Shown here: positions 52,062 through 61,398 of the stretch, one piece after another
How positions within the stretch are numbered: the first letter of the stretch is position 1
How the letters are laid out: each line of letters begins with the position of its first letter
Assembly (NCBI GenBank): GCA_900149785.2
Contig: FSSI02000003.1
Location: 1 to 64,000, forward strand
Reading direction: 5' to 3'
From: Sodalinema lacuna_A
GTDB lineage: Bacteria; Cyanobacteriota; Cyanobacteriia; Cyanobacteriales; Geitlerinemataceae
Length of the DNA: 64,000 bases
Program-made: the position numbers and the translations under genes
Notes under the pieces: generated by a model
What the model saw: only the letters and a program-made list of their open reading frames with translations
Told to the model about the DNA's origin: nothing
Database searches by the model: none

Positions 52062-52425
52062 ATTTTTTAGACCATTTGTTGAAATCCTTGCCAGACATAC
52101 AACACCGAGGAGGGCGACCACCACTTCGACTGTCGCTCAGTGACCAGGGTTCGCCCCTACAGATATCTATGGCACGACTTCTGAAAATTGGTATTCTATC
52201 AATGTCCAATCTTATCTCCCTAGAGCTACATATTTCGGGATAGCCAAGGTTTTCGAAAGAACAAAGTTTGATGCTATTTAATCTATCTTTAATCTGAATT
52301 TTATTTGGTTTCTATTGTACTCAAAGATTTCATAAACCTCACATAAATTTTATGAGTTTGATATGGGCCTTTCCTGACTCCAATGCGAGGCTAAAGATAG
52401 CCAAATACGTCAAGGACATTAACCC
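52062..52425. other. intergenic region with a GGGCGACCA/CGCCCCTAC repeat
   Basis: No gene seen. Contains GGGCGACCACCA... and CGCCCCTACAG (52110-52160), an intergenic repeat also seen at 21690-21715. The second half (52250-52400) is AT-rich and probably carries the promoter of the next gene. Confidence 0.45.
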
Positions 52426-53154
52426 ATGACCTACATTTATAACCTCGCAGAACGTCAGCAACTGATGGGCCTCGCCTCATATCATGAACGGCTCAAATCC
52501 CTGGCTCGTCAATTGTGTCAAACAACCTGCTCCCAGCAACGCAAACGCTATCGTCGCCAACTCCTGCGGCTAATGGAAGCCGCTCCCCGCCACCTCTATT
52601 GGATTCCCCCCCAAGGCCAACAAGACCTACTCTACTTGCAAGCCAGCGAAACCGCCTGGGACTACATTCAACGAAAATTGCGGGGTGCGGTGCGTGGGGG
52701 TCACGCCTATGACCCCGATGCTGGAAACGGTAGTCTGATTACCCTCTGGAACATCCGCTGCAAAGGGGAATACCTGAAGCTGAAAAAACAACAAAGCCGC
52801 TGGCAAGCCTCCAACTTCAACTACTCCCGCAACGGGGAACGTTTCAACCACCTGGAGAACCAACCCGCACCCCCCAATCCAGAGCCTTCCCTCATCCAGC
52901 GCATTCGCCGGGCCATCTTCAAAGATGTAAACGGCAAATTCCGAAGCGCCTGGGTTCACAAAGCCTCCGGCCTCACCGCTCAGATGGTTTGTTTGCACAT
53001 CGTTGATTCTGTCTTGCGGGGGGAGAAATGGACCCTATCGAGTCTCGCCGCTCACTTCCACATTTCCCCAGGAAGCATGAACTCAGCCTGGACTCGTACC
53101 CTCAAACCCCTATTGCAGGAACTGGGTCAGGAGTTGGATAGCGAGCTTGACTAG
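52426..53154 (+). CDS. sigma-70-like protein, divergent
   Basis: A protein of 242 residues. Two features suggest a sigma-factor-like protein: an N-terminal helical half with AYDPDAGNGSLITLWNIRC (comparable with region 2 of ECF-like factors, YDP...F.T.L...R), and a C-terminal helix-turn-helix WTLSSLAAHFHISPGSMNSA (region 4-like). It is soluble and basic. I do not recognise a named family; other DNA-binding roles are possible. It is downstream of the kinase gene in the same direction. Confidence 0.5.
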   Translation: MTYIYNLAERQQLMGLASYHERLKSLARQLCQTTCSQQRKRYRRQLLRLMEAAPRHLYWIPPQGQQDLLYLQASETAWDYIQRKLRGAVRGGHAYDPDAGNGSLITLWNIRCKGEYLKLKKQQSRWQASNFNYSRNGERFNHLENQPAPPNPEPSLIQRIRRAIFKDVNGKFRSAWVHKASGLTAQMVCLHIVDSVLRGEKWTLSSLAAHFHISPGSMNSAWTRTLKPLLQELGQELDSELD

Positions 53155-53390
53155 AGCGACTCGGGGGAGCAAGGGACTTCGGTTGACTTGCTCCCCCCAT
53201 CTCTGGGTAAAGAGGGGAACGACGAACCACGAGGATGGCTTGTTCCCCAGTTCTTGCCGTCACATTTTTACCATTTCTTTACATTGTAACGTATTGTTAA
53301 GTTACGTAATGTCCTGCAAAGCCAATCTGGACAAGAGTTTCAGGCGATTTTAGACAAATTTCAGAGATATTTCTAAATACAATCTTCACA
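53155..53390. other. intergenic region, no gene seen
   Basis: Follows the sigma-like gene. Contains repeated TTACATTGTAACG-type AT-rich stretches (about 53280) but no gene. Confidence 0.4.
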
Positions 53391-53399
53391 TTTCACTGG

Positions 53400-53590
53400 T
53401 CTAATGACGGGTGAAGGTTCAATACCGGTTGCCACCCATATAATAGGCGGCCTCATCAATCCGCCCCAGAGTTTAGCGGGCGGCCATTTAAATCGGCTCA
53501 GTCTTCAATAAAGAGCCAGTTTTTTGAAAACGTTTAACCAACAGGCTTGTTATGCTCAGCCCGAAATTAGTTCGGGCTTATTTTTTTCTC
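53400..53590 (+). ncRNA. candidate structured non-coding RNA
   Basis: A roughly 190-base stretch without an open frame ends in a strong terminator (53558-53588) on the plus strand, although no gene upstream uses it. It contains paired GC-rich segments (GGCGGCC at about 53443 and GGGCGGCC at about 53481 with CCGCCC between). Start and identity unknown; it does not match the tmRNA, RNase P or SRP RNA signatures I know. Confidence 0.4.
53558..53588 (+). terminator. rho-independent terminator
   Basis: Stem AGCCCGAA/TTCGGGCT (53558-53565 and 53571-53578) with a 5-base loop and a TATTTTTTT tract. It has no T tract on the minus strand, so it serves rightward transcription. Confidence 0.9.
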
Positions 53591-53638
53591 TGGGTTTTTC
53601 TCTGAGGAAGACCCCTGGCCCGTCTTCCCAGGATGCAG

Positions 53639-54730
53639 CTAACGGACCGCCTGCACCTCAATCTCCCGTTCGAGAGACACAATCACCTCACCCTCCCGAC
53701 GCAATTCATATTCCCCACGCCAGGTTCCCGGCAAAATTGGCCGCTGGGCCGTGTTGCGTTTTCCCACACCGTTGTACCAATTCAAATTCGATTGGTCTGC
53801 GGTTTGTTCATAGTCCGTAATCACCGTACCCTCGGGGTCCAGGAGTCGGAAATGTTCCACATCCCCTTCTAAAATCCCATAGCCATGCACCCAAAAATAG
53901 ATTAAGGGAATGTCTTGAGAGAGGGTGATATCCGTGAAATCGCCCCGCCAGAGACGGTCTAGGGAGAGGTCTTCGGCGGCAAAGCCTGCACTTAAAATGC
54001 CCGTGGGTTCGTAACCGAGGGGGTCTTCCCAGAGAGGACGACGTTCCAAGTTGCACCCTGTCTCATCGGTTACACCCACAAAGGGGTCGATGACCTCCCC
54101 TTGATAGCGAACCGTAATATGGACATGGGGAAAGGTCGTTTTTCCAGAAAGTCCCACTAATCCCAAGGTCTCACCCTGGACGACCTGCTGGCCGGGTTCG
54201 ACAACAATACTGTCTTGCTTGAGGTGACAATATTGGGTTTCCCAACCGTCGCCGTGGTCCATCACTAAACCATTGCCACATTCGCGGCCTTGTTCCTCAA
54301 CGGCGGCGATATCTGCGGCGGTTCTCAGGCGGCGGTCCGGTTCCCCATCCCGCAAGCGTAAGACTGTTCCATCTGCAGCGGCGATGACGGCTACTCCCTC
54401 ATTCATGGCGACTTCGTTGGGAATGGCAAAATCTGTCCCCTTATGTGTGTCATAGGTTTGGCGGCCACAGGCGAAGTCTTGGGCGTTGTCGCTGGGGTCT
54501 CGGTCAACGTAAAGAAGGGTGAAACAGTCTTCGCCAAGGCTGCAATCAATCGGTGGCGTGAATTGAACCCAGTCAGGGTTGGGAGATGTGACCACCTCAT
54601 AGGCGGCCTTGTCCCCTGGCTGACTCGACTGGGGGGAGTCGCTGGTTTGACTATTGGTTTGACAGGCGGTGGTGACCAGAATACTGGTGAGAAGGGAGAG
54701 GGTGAAGAGGAGAATTCGTCGGGAAAGCAT
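53639..54730 (-). CDS. M23-family peptidase lipoprotein
   Basis: About 363 residues from ATG 54730 (MLSRRILLFTLSLLTSILVT); upstream start codons lie in repeat sequence. A lipobox, LVTTAC, makes it a lipoprotein. The LytM/M23 core is readable as THKGTDFAIPNE and HVHITVRYQGEVIDPFVG, with the zinc ligands His and Asp in HKGTD and a His in HVH. A C-terminal beta domain follows. It probably cleaves peptidoglycan cross-links in the envelope. The upstream flank is a GGGAGGA repeat. Confidence 0.87.
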   Translation of the reverse strand: MLSRRILLFTLSLLTSILVTTACQTNSQTSDSPQSSQPGDKAAYEVVTSPNPDWVQFTPPIDCSLGEDCFTLLYVDRDPSDNAQDFACGRQTYDTHKGTDFAIPNEVAMNEGVAVIAAADGTVLRLRDGEPDRRLRTAADIAAVEEQGRECGNGLVMDHGDGWETQYCHLKQDSIVVEPGQQVVQGETLGLVGLSGKTTFPHVHITVRYQGEVIDPFVGVTDETGCNLERRPLWEDPLGYEPTGILSAGFAAEDLSLDRLWRGDFTDITLSQDIPLIYFWVHGYGILEGDVEHFRLLDPEGTVITDYEQTADQSNLNWYNGVGKRNTAQRPILPGTWRGEYELRREGEVIVSLEREIEVQAVR

Positions 54731-54838
54731 AGGGAGGGAGGAGGGAGGAGGGAACACCGGAACACCGGAACAGGGGGAAGAAGGCAATAGGCAAGCTAGC
54801 AATAGGCAATAGGGGGAGAATCCACCCCTTACCTCCAA
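54731..54838. repeat. GGGAGGA and GGAACACC repeats
   Basis: GGGAGGA-type units (54731-54753), two GGAACACC units, then degenerate GGCAATA units to about 54815. Low-complexity sequence in front of the M23 gene. Confidence 0.75.
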
Positions 54839-54976
54839 TGGAAGGCAGAAACAAGTTCGGGATTTGCCTTTGTGGTTGTCCTTTTGTGGAATCTTTTGCG
54901 GAATTGGAACTGCTATACCACTATGGCGGGTTGAGCATTCACTATCCCGAGACTTTTTGAGGTGGGTTTGGGTTCC

Positions 54977-57900
54977 CTAGAGGACGGGGACCGGGGAGGG
55001 GGTGAGGGTGAGGCTGTAGTCTTCCCGTTCGCGGCTGAGGTGGGGGTTGTAACAGGGGTCATCCTCTAAATAGTCGCCCCAGCGGTGTTTCATATAGTCA
55101 ATTTCCTGCTTGAAGCGGAGTTGCTTTTCGGGGGTGTTTTCTTGGCCGCGACTTTTGGATTCGTAGTGATAGAGACGGACATGGGGTAAACAGACATTGC
55201 GATAGCCTTTTTCTATCATCTTCAAACAGAAGTCCACATCGTTGAAGGCGACGGTGAGGGATTCCTCAAAGCCACCGATGGCCTCAAATACCTCCCGGCG
55301 ACAGAGAAGACAGGCGGCGGTGACGGCGGAATAGTTGTTGACGGTTTGCAGTTGGGCGAAGTAGCCGATCGCATCTTTGGGATAGAATTTATGGCTATGG
55401 CCGGCCACTCCGCCAATCCCTAAAACAACGCCAGCGTGTTGGATGGTGTTGTCGGGATAGAGAAGGGTCGCCCCAACGGCCCCGATAGATGGGCGTTGAC
55501 CCTGTTCCACCAGGGCGGTTAACCAATCTCCTTGGCTGATTTCTGTGTCGTTGTTGAGGAACAGCAGATAGTCTCCTTCAGCTTTGGAGACGGCGAAATT
55601 GTTGAGTTTGGGATAGTTGAAGGGAATATCAAGGGGTTCGACGCGGAAGCGTTGGGGTTCTCGTTTGGCCCAGGTTTTGAATAGACGTTGGGTTTGTCGT
55701 TGGACACTACCGTTATCGACGATAATCACCTCATAATCAGGATAGGTGGTGAGGCGGAAAATTGAGGTTAGACAGGTGTTTAGGGTACTGGCGAGGTCTT
55801 TGGTGGGAATGATGATACTGACTTTCCCCGGTTTGCGGATGTCGTAGCGGGGAATCCAATGGCCCGTGGCGGTTGGGGTGACGATTCCCGGTTCGCCGCG
55901 ACGTTGGAGGGCTTCGGTGAGGGCTTTGGCGGCGGCGGTGGTGGCGTAGGATTTGCTGGCGAGACGGCTGGCGGTGGATTCGGGGTGAGACCGCCAGTGA
56001 TAGAGAATTTTGGGGATATGGACGATGCGATCGCTCTTCTCGGTAAAGCGTAACACGAGATCGTAATCTTGAGCGCCTTCAAAGCCGGTGCGGAAGCCAC
56101 CAATCTCTTCGATGATACGACGACGATAAACTCCTAAATGACAGGTGTACATCCGAGAGAGGAAGGAGTCGGGACACCAATCGGGTTTGAAAAAGGGGTC
56201 TTTGAGATGGTTGTGTTCATCGACTTTGTCCTCATCGGAATATAGCATATCCGTTTCAGGACAATCGTTGAGGGCTTGAACGACCTCAAATAAAGCATCC
56301 GGGGTCATGAGGTCATCATGGTCCATGAGGGCAATAAAGTCCCCCGTCGCGATTTCTAAAGCACTATTAGACGCCTGGGAAATATGCCCATTTTCAGACC
56401 GATAGACGACTTGAATCCGCTCATCTTGTTGGCGATAGTTTTCCAATGTGCTGCGGACATGGGGTTGCGGTGACGCATCATCAGCGATGCAGAGTTGCCA
56501 ATGGGGATAAATCTGTGCCAAAACAGATTCGATCGCCTGTTCGAGATAGTCCGCTGGGGTATTATAAACTGGCATCACCACGCTAATGGTGGGTTGATAG
56601 TCAAACTGTTGAATCTGCCGTTGTAAACGCAACAAATCCCCCGGACGAGGACTGTTTTGACTCAACCACATGCGATAGATATCGGGACTGGGTTCGGGAG
56701 AGGGTGCAGCGGGTGCGGGAGGAACCTCAGGAGTTCGCTTAAATAAGCGTAAGAGAGGGGTTTTAAATTTGAACCAAAGAATGCGTAATTTCCAAAATTT
56801 CGTGGCTTCCATCGCCGCAATCGTCGCTTGATGGGCCGCGATGATGTCCTTATGGGCAGCTAAATTAAGTTCCAGATTACCTTGTACCGCTTGAAATTGC
56901 GATCGCTCTCCCTGTAAATGCTGTTGTAGGTTGAGGAGTTCCTGACAATAATGCTCATGCACCGAATCGAGTTGTTGATACGCCAATTTAAGTTGTTCTT
57001 GAACCGCCTCAAATCGGTCATTACCATATTTCTCAACTGCCTTTAAATCCCCTTTCACAGCCTCTAACTCAATCGCTAACGCCTCCTTGGTTTGAAGTGC
57101 ATCAAAGAGTTTTTCATGTAACGCTTCTGTCTCCTGGCGTAAGTCATTGCGCTCCTGCGTTCTCGCCTCTAACTCCGCCTGGGCGGGGAATAGCTGCGAC
57201 TGCATCTGTTGCAACTCTAAGTTCGCTTGGTGCAGTTCCGTCTGATAATGGATCACATCTGCTTGGCTGCGATCGCGCTCCGCAACTAATAGCTCAATCT
57301 GCTGTTTTAGGGTCTCAACTTGTAGTCGTTCTGCTAATAACTCACTATCTTTCTTAGCGAAAATACTCGGAAAATTAGTAACATACAAATCCAGATGTTT
57401 AGCACAGAGATAGTGCATCAACCGCTCGCGATTTTCCGGAACATTGCAGCGACTCACCATCGACTCCCGGCGAAAGCGATACTCAAACAAGACTTCATCG
57501 AGGTGATAAAACTGCCAACCTCGCCCCGCCGCCGTCAACCATAAATCCCAATCCTCATAGCCCATTTTCTCAGGAATATGGGGGTCATAGCCGCCACAAT
57601 CTTCCCAAAGGCGTTTCCGAATCACCGCACAAGCATCAATATAATTTCCCACCGCTAAGCGGTTAATATCAAAGGGAGGAACCTGCCAAATTCCCTGTTT
57701 GTCGCCAATATATTCAGCATTGCCATAGACCACGCCGATATCGGTATTTTTGTCAAGGACTTCAATAGATTTCGTAATATACTCTGAGCGAATCTTATTA
57801 TCCGCATCCAGGAGTAAAATATAACGGCCTTGAGCCTGTTGACAGCCCGTATTTCGTGCCTCAGCCAACCCTTGATTCTGAAAATGATCGACAACCGTAA

Positions 57901-58981
57901 AGCCCTTTTGTCGCAGATACTCTAACACCTTTAACGTTAACGGTTCCGTTGACGCATCATTAACAATAACAATCTCATACACCGGTTGTTGACAGCGTTG
58001 CACACTGGCCACAGCTTCCAAAAGAAACTCCCCTTGATTAAACACCGGAATCACCACCGTTACCGACGGGAGATCGAGGGGATGGGGGGCTGAATCAAGA
58101 TTCGGAAGTTGGCGAGAGAGACTCAGCGGGAGACTGGGGGTAAGATTGGGGGTGAGATTGGGGCCAGTGTTGGTGTTTTGGAGTAGATCTTGGGATAGAT
58201 CTTGGGGTAAATCCGCCAAATGATTCAACTCAGCCAGCCAGAGAAGATGTCGAGAGGCCCGTTGGCGAACACTTTCGACGAAGGGATGATGAACATCGAG
58301 AGTATGAAATAGATGCGGTTGATAAATCTCAGCCACCTGTTCGTCAGTGAGATCGGCTTTCAAGGGAATCTGGAGTTTATCCCGCAACACCTGACTAAAC
58401 CGTTGTGGCTGAGTTAACACGGCGTTGGTGTGAACCAGGAGACAGCGATCGCCGTGACGCCGATAAAAATCCCAAAGATGGCGATTATAATAAGCCCAAA
58501 TTTGCAACAGCCAATCGGGATGTTCCTCAAAAATCGGGGCCTGAAGGCGACGAATCGAATCGGCCACATCCCAAGGATTGCGATAGACGAGGACAAACTT
58601 GGCCTCAGGAAGCTGGCGATACCAAAAATCGAGGAGTAAACTGGTACGAGGATCTTTCCAACCCCAAGGTTGATTGAGATGTAACCGCTCCTGAATCAGT
58701 TGTCTGGCCGTTCCTTCAAAAGCCGTTAACTCCTGAGTATGGATGGGATCACTCACCGTCCAACCCCAATCATGCCATCCCTCCTCATTTTCGGGGGTAA
58801 TCGACTGTAACAGCCAACGCTGGAACTCTACAAACGCCTCATCTTCAAAATAGCCTGGTGCATTATGGGAATCCGCCTCAACAAAGCGATCGCCCAAATG
58901 AACCCCAGCCGCTTGAATCAGTGAGGCGACAAGAGAGGTTCCTGAACGGTGCATTCCCGTAATAATCAGGGGTTGGAACAT
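54977..58981 (-). CDS. sulfotransferase-like/triple GT2 glycosyltransferase fusion
   Basis: A 1334-residue multidomain enzyme. An N-terminal sulfotransferase-like domain (about 1-250) has the PAPS-type loop TGMHRSGTSLVASL and GWKDPRTSLLLDFW. A GT2 domain follows (about 310-530; VVIPVFNQGEFLLEAVASVQ, LLLDADNKI, EDWDLW), then a coiled coil (560-740). Two further GT2 domains come next (about 810-1000 with MPVYNTPADYLEQAIESVL and MDHDDLM; about 1060-1300 with IPTKDLASTLNTCLTS and LNNDTEI). It would assemble repeating glycan units; linkage unknown. Last gene of the export operon, 12 bases after the methyltransferase. Confidence 0.88.
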   Translation of the reverse strand: MFQPLIITGMHRSGTSLVASLIQAAGVHLGDRFVEADSHNAPGYFEDEAFVEFQRWLLQSITPENEEGWHDWGWTVSDPIHTQELTAFEGTARQLIQERLHLNQPWGWKDPRTSLLLDFWYRQLPEAKFVLVYRNPWDVADSIRRLQAPIFEEHPDWLLQIWAYYNRHLWDFYRRHGDRCLLVHTNAVLTQPQRFSQVLRDKLQIPLKADLTDEQVAEIYQPHLFHTLDVHHPFVESVRQRASRHLLWLAELNHLADLPQDLSQDLLQNTNTGPNLTPNLTPSLPLSLSRQLPNLDSAPHPLDLPSVTVVIPVFNQGEFLLEAVASVQRCQQPVYEIVIVNDASTEPLTLKVLEYLRQKGFTVVDHFQNQGLAEARNTGCQQAQGRYILLLDADNKIRSEYITKSIEVLDKNTDIGVVYGNAEYIGDKQGIWQVPPFDINRLAVGNYIDACAVIRKRLWEDCGGYDPHIPEKMGYEDWDLWLTAAGRGWQFYHLDEVLFEYRFRRESMVSRCNVPENRERLMHYLCAKHLDLYVTNFPSIFAKKDSELLAERLQVETLKQQIELLVAERDRSQADVIHYQTELHQANLELQQMQSQLFPAQAELEARTQERNDLRQETEALHEKLFDALQTKEALAIELEAVKGDLKAVEKYGNDRFEAVQEQLKLAYQQLDSVHEHYCQELLNLQQHLQGERSQFQAVQGNLELNLAAHKDIIAAHQATIAAMEATKFWKLRILWFKFKTPLLRLFKRTPEVPPAPAAPSPEPSPDIYRMWLSQNSPRPGDLLRLQRQIQQFDYQPTISVVMPVYNTPADYLEQAIESVLAQIYPHWQLCIADDASPQPHVRSTLENYRQQDERIQVVYRSENGHISQASNSALEIATGDFIALMDHDDLMTPDALFEVVQALNDCPETDMLYSDEDKVDEHNHLKDPFFKPDWCPDSFLSRMYTCHLGVYRRRIIEEIGGFRTGFEGAQDYDLVLRFTEKSDRIVHIPKILYHWRSHPESTASRLASKSYATTAAAKALTEALQRRGEPGIVTPTATGHWIPRYDIRKPGKVSIIIPTKDLASTLNTCLTSIFRLTTYPDYEVIIVDNGSVQRQTQRLFKTWAKREPQRFRVEPLDIPFNYPKLNNFAVSKAEGDYLLFLNNDTEISQGDWLTALVEQGQRPSIGAVGATLLYPDNTIQHAGVVLGIGGVAGHSHKFYPKDAIGYFAQLQTVNNYSAVTAACLLCRREVFEAIGGFEESLTVAFNDVDFCLKMIEKGYRNVCLPHVRLYHYESKSRGQENTPEKQLRFKQEIDYMKHRWGDYLEDDPCYNPHLSREREDYSLTLTPSPVPVL

Positions 58982-58993
58982 GAGTCAGAGAAA

Positions 58994-59836
58994 TTAAAGA
59001 GCGTATTGAGAACCATCGCCGTAGCGATCGCGGGGTTGATTCCGCAGTAAATCCGTAGTTTTGAGCGGATGGGGGGGATTATGCAGGGCCAAAAAGGTAC
59101 TGCGATCAGCCTGGCCCTCATGACGCATCTGTTCATACTTCGGAACCATCGGCTGATGACACTCATAGACCGAATCAAAGCCCACATCCGCCAACAGATT
59201 ATAAAGGGAGGGGCGAGTGAGCCAAGCACTTTCCTCATTCCCAATCGACCCCCAGGCCGTATGATCCTCCGTATAGGATCGTCCCCAATAGGTCTGTCCC
59301 CGATACTCATAGGCCTGTTCAGCCGTTGAACTCACATGGGTGTCAAACAGGGCTAACCGACTCGACACATTGGCAATGTGCTGAGCGAACTCAAAAACAT
59401 CGGGAGCATTGAGATGATAGAAAATCCCGATACAGAGTACCACATCGAAGCTGCCATAGCGTTCCCGACTGAGATTGCGCACATCATCACAGACAAACTC
59501 GATGGTATCGAGTTGCAGTACCTCCTGACTAAAGCGGGCCTTGGCCAGATTACTCTCTCGTCCTTCCAATCCCACCACCGTCGCCCCATGAAGGGCTAAT
59601 TCCAAACCATAGAGGCCTTCCAAACAGGCTAAATCCAAGACTCGCAATCGAGACAAGTCCTCACCACAGAAATCCCGAACCGCTTGTAAGACGCGGCGGA
59701 CTTTCACTTCCGCCCCAGAACAGGTCTCGTCGGACATCGTATAGAGATGATCTCCGAGGCGGAGATTGTGGTTCGTCCAGGGGCCATACTGTTGGATGAT
59801 CTCTTGCTGGCGTTGGGCGATCGCATCATCAGTCAT
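58994..59836 (-). CDS. class I SAM-dependent methyltransferase
   Basis: About 280 residues from ATG 59836 (MTDDAIAQRQQEI). Seen: motif I LRVLDLACLEGLYGLELALHG (a GxG variant), motif II VVGLEGRESN, ELDTIEFVCDDV-like LDTIEFVCDDVRNL and VVLCIGIFYHL. A Wzt-linked polysaccharide methyltransferase often controls chain length or caps the glycan. It lies between the ABC export genes and the glycosyltransferase. Substrate unknown. Confidence 0.85.
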   Translation of the reverse strand: MTDDAIAQRQQEIIQQYGPWTNHNLRLGDHLYTMSDETCSGAEVKVRRVLQAVRDFCGEDLSRLRVLDLACLEGLYGLELALHGATVVGLEGRESNLAKARFSQEVLQLDTIEFVCDDVRNLSRERYGSFDVVLCIGIFYHLNAPDVFEFAQHIANVSSRLALFDTHVSSTAEQAYEYRGQTYWGRSYTEDHTAWGSIGNEESAWLTRPSLYNLLADVGFDSVYECHQPMVPKYEQMRHEGQADRSTFLALHNPPHPLKTTDLLRNQPRDRYGDGSQYAL

Positions 59837-59911
59837 AGCATTCACTGTCAAACAAGGGAGTAGAAAGCAAACCCGACGATCGCCCTAGAGGGCTAGACGG
59901 CGATCGCGCTG

Positions 59912-61333
59912 CTACAGTGATTCTACCCTGGCCGAGTCGCTTGGGAACGCCTCACCGGGACGAGAAACCGACTCATCGGTCACTAAATTTAAATGAGGAT
60001 CAACCAATAAATCCACAATCCCACTGGCGAAGGAGTCACTTTCGGGGCGAACCCGGAACATGGCGATATCAATTCCTCGGGCCAAATAGGTAAACTGGCC
60101 ATCCACCGTTCCCGACACCCCAGCATTGAGGAAATAGGCCCCTGGATTGAGTAAACAGCGGAAGTCAAAGCGAACCTCAATCGTCGTATTGGGGTCTACC
60201 CGTTCAATCTCCTGACTGGCCGCCGTAAAAGACGCTCCCCCGAGTTCGAGGCCACTCACCGTTTTCACAAGCATCCCGAAACGAACCCGATAGGCGGTTT
60301 TATAAAACGTCACCTGGTAGGTATACACATACTCCTGACGGCCCGTGAGGTGATTCACCGTCCGGCCATCCGGGGTTTCAATATGAGGATTGAGGATTTT
60401 CGCCCCCCGAGGAATATAGGAAATGGTGTTTTTAGGAACCAAGTTTGGATCATAAAAATCCTCATCGAGCGGTGAGAGATTCGTGTCTCCTGAGTTCGAG
60501 GGAGAGGGATCCGGGGTGGCGGTGTGAGGGAGATCTGGCGGTAAATCGGGGGTATTGCGGATCTCCTCGCGGAAGCTCTCTAGGCGCTCTGGGGGGGCGT
60601 AAATCAGCTTATGATAGCGGTCAATGGTAAATTTGGGTTCGTGGGCTAAGAGGGCTTCTCCATGGTCCAGCAACAGGGCGCGATCGCACAACTCCACCAC
60701 CTTACTCGCCGAGTGAGAGACAAATAAGGTGGTACTTCCCCGAGATTGCAAAGCTGCAATGCGAGAAAAACAGCGACGTTGAAAGGCCTCATCTCCCACC
60801 GCCAGGGCTTCATCAACCACCAAAATATCCGGATCAACACTGGTGGCCACCGCAAACGCCAAGCGGACAAACATCCCACTGGAGTAGGTTTTTGCCGGTT
60901 GATCAATAAAATCACCAATATCGGCAAAGCTCGCGATATCATCAAAGCGGTCCTCAATTTCAGGTTTGGTTAATCCCAGCAGTTGACCACTAAAAAAGAC
61001 ATTTTGGCGGCCGGTAAACTCCGGATTAAAACCGCTTCCGAGTTCCAACAGGGCCGAAATGCGGCCATTGACCTGTAAACTCCCCGATGTGGGCATTAAC
61101 GTCCCCACAATAATCTGGAGAAGAGTACTTTTCCCCGAACCATTCCGCCCCACAATCCCGAGGGTTTGTCCCTTGGGGACGTCCAGATTGACATTCCGTA
61201 AGGCCCAAAACTCCGCATATTGCTTTTTACTGGGAAAGAGGAGTTCTTTCAAGCGATCGGTCGGATGTTGATATCGCCGAAAACATTTCGAGACATTGTG
61301 AACGGAAATAGCCAGATCGTCCATTGAAGCCAT
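59912..61333 (-). CDS. wzt: ABC exporter ATPase with polysaccharide-binding C-terminus, Wzt-like
   Basis: A protein of 473 residues. ABC domain 1-250: Walker A GRNGSGKSTLLQIIVGTL, SYSSGMFVRLAFAVATSV signature region, ILVVDEALAVGD Walker B and VSHSASKVVEL. C-terminal Wzt-type domain, about 290-473, a beta-sandwich (VYTYQVTFYKTAYRVRFGML and AYFLNAGVSGTVDGQFTYLA) that binds the glycan cap. It powers export with the permease. 65 bases after the permease gene, so an operon. Confidence 0.92.
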   Translation of the reverse strand: MASMDDLAISVHNVSKCFRRYQHPTDRLKELLFPSKKQYAEFWALRNVNLDVPKGQTLGIVGRNGSGKSTLLQIIVGTLMPTSGSLQVNGRISALLELGSGFNPEFTGRQNVFFSGQLLGLTKPEIEDRFDDIASFADIGDFIDQPAKTYSSGMFVRLAFAVATSVDPDILVVDEALAVGDEAFQRRCFSRIAALQSRGSTTLFVSHSASKVVELCDRALLLDHGEALLAHEPKFTIDRYHKLIYAPPERLESFREEIRNTPDLPPDLPHTATPDPSPSNSGDTNLSPLDEDFYDPNLVPKNTISYIPRGAKILNPHIETPDGRTVNHLTGRQEYVYTYQVTFYKTAYRVRFGMLVKTVSGLELGGASFTAASQEIERVDPNTTIEVRFDFRCLLNPGAYFLNAGVSGTVDGQFTYLARGIDIAMFRVRPESDSFASGIVDLLVDPHLNLVTDESVSRPGEAFPSDSARVESL

Positions 61334-61398
61334 TAGACTGTCAGTTCGAGGGTGAGCGGTGTGAGGAGAGACAACCGTGGAGGAGAGGCTGACATCCC

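Noticed and set aside
51983..53154. Sigma-like gene as the missing DGR reverse transcriptase
   Set aside because: No YxDD box or other RT motif in the 242 residues.
53400..53560. Cobalamin riboswitch or tmRNA
   Set aside because: The diagnostic cores (B12 box; tmRNA tag and acceptor) are not present, and no downstream gene of the expected kind follows.
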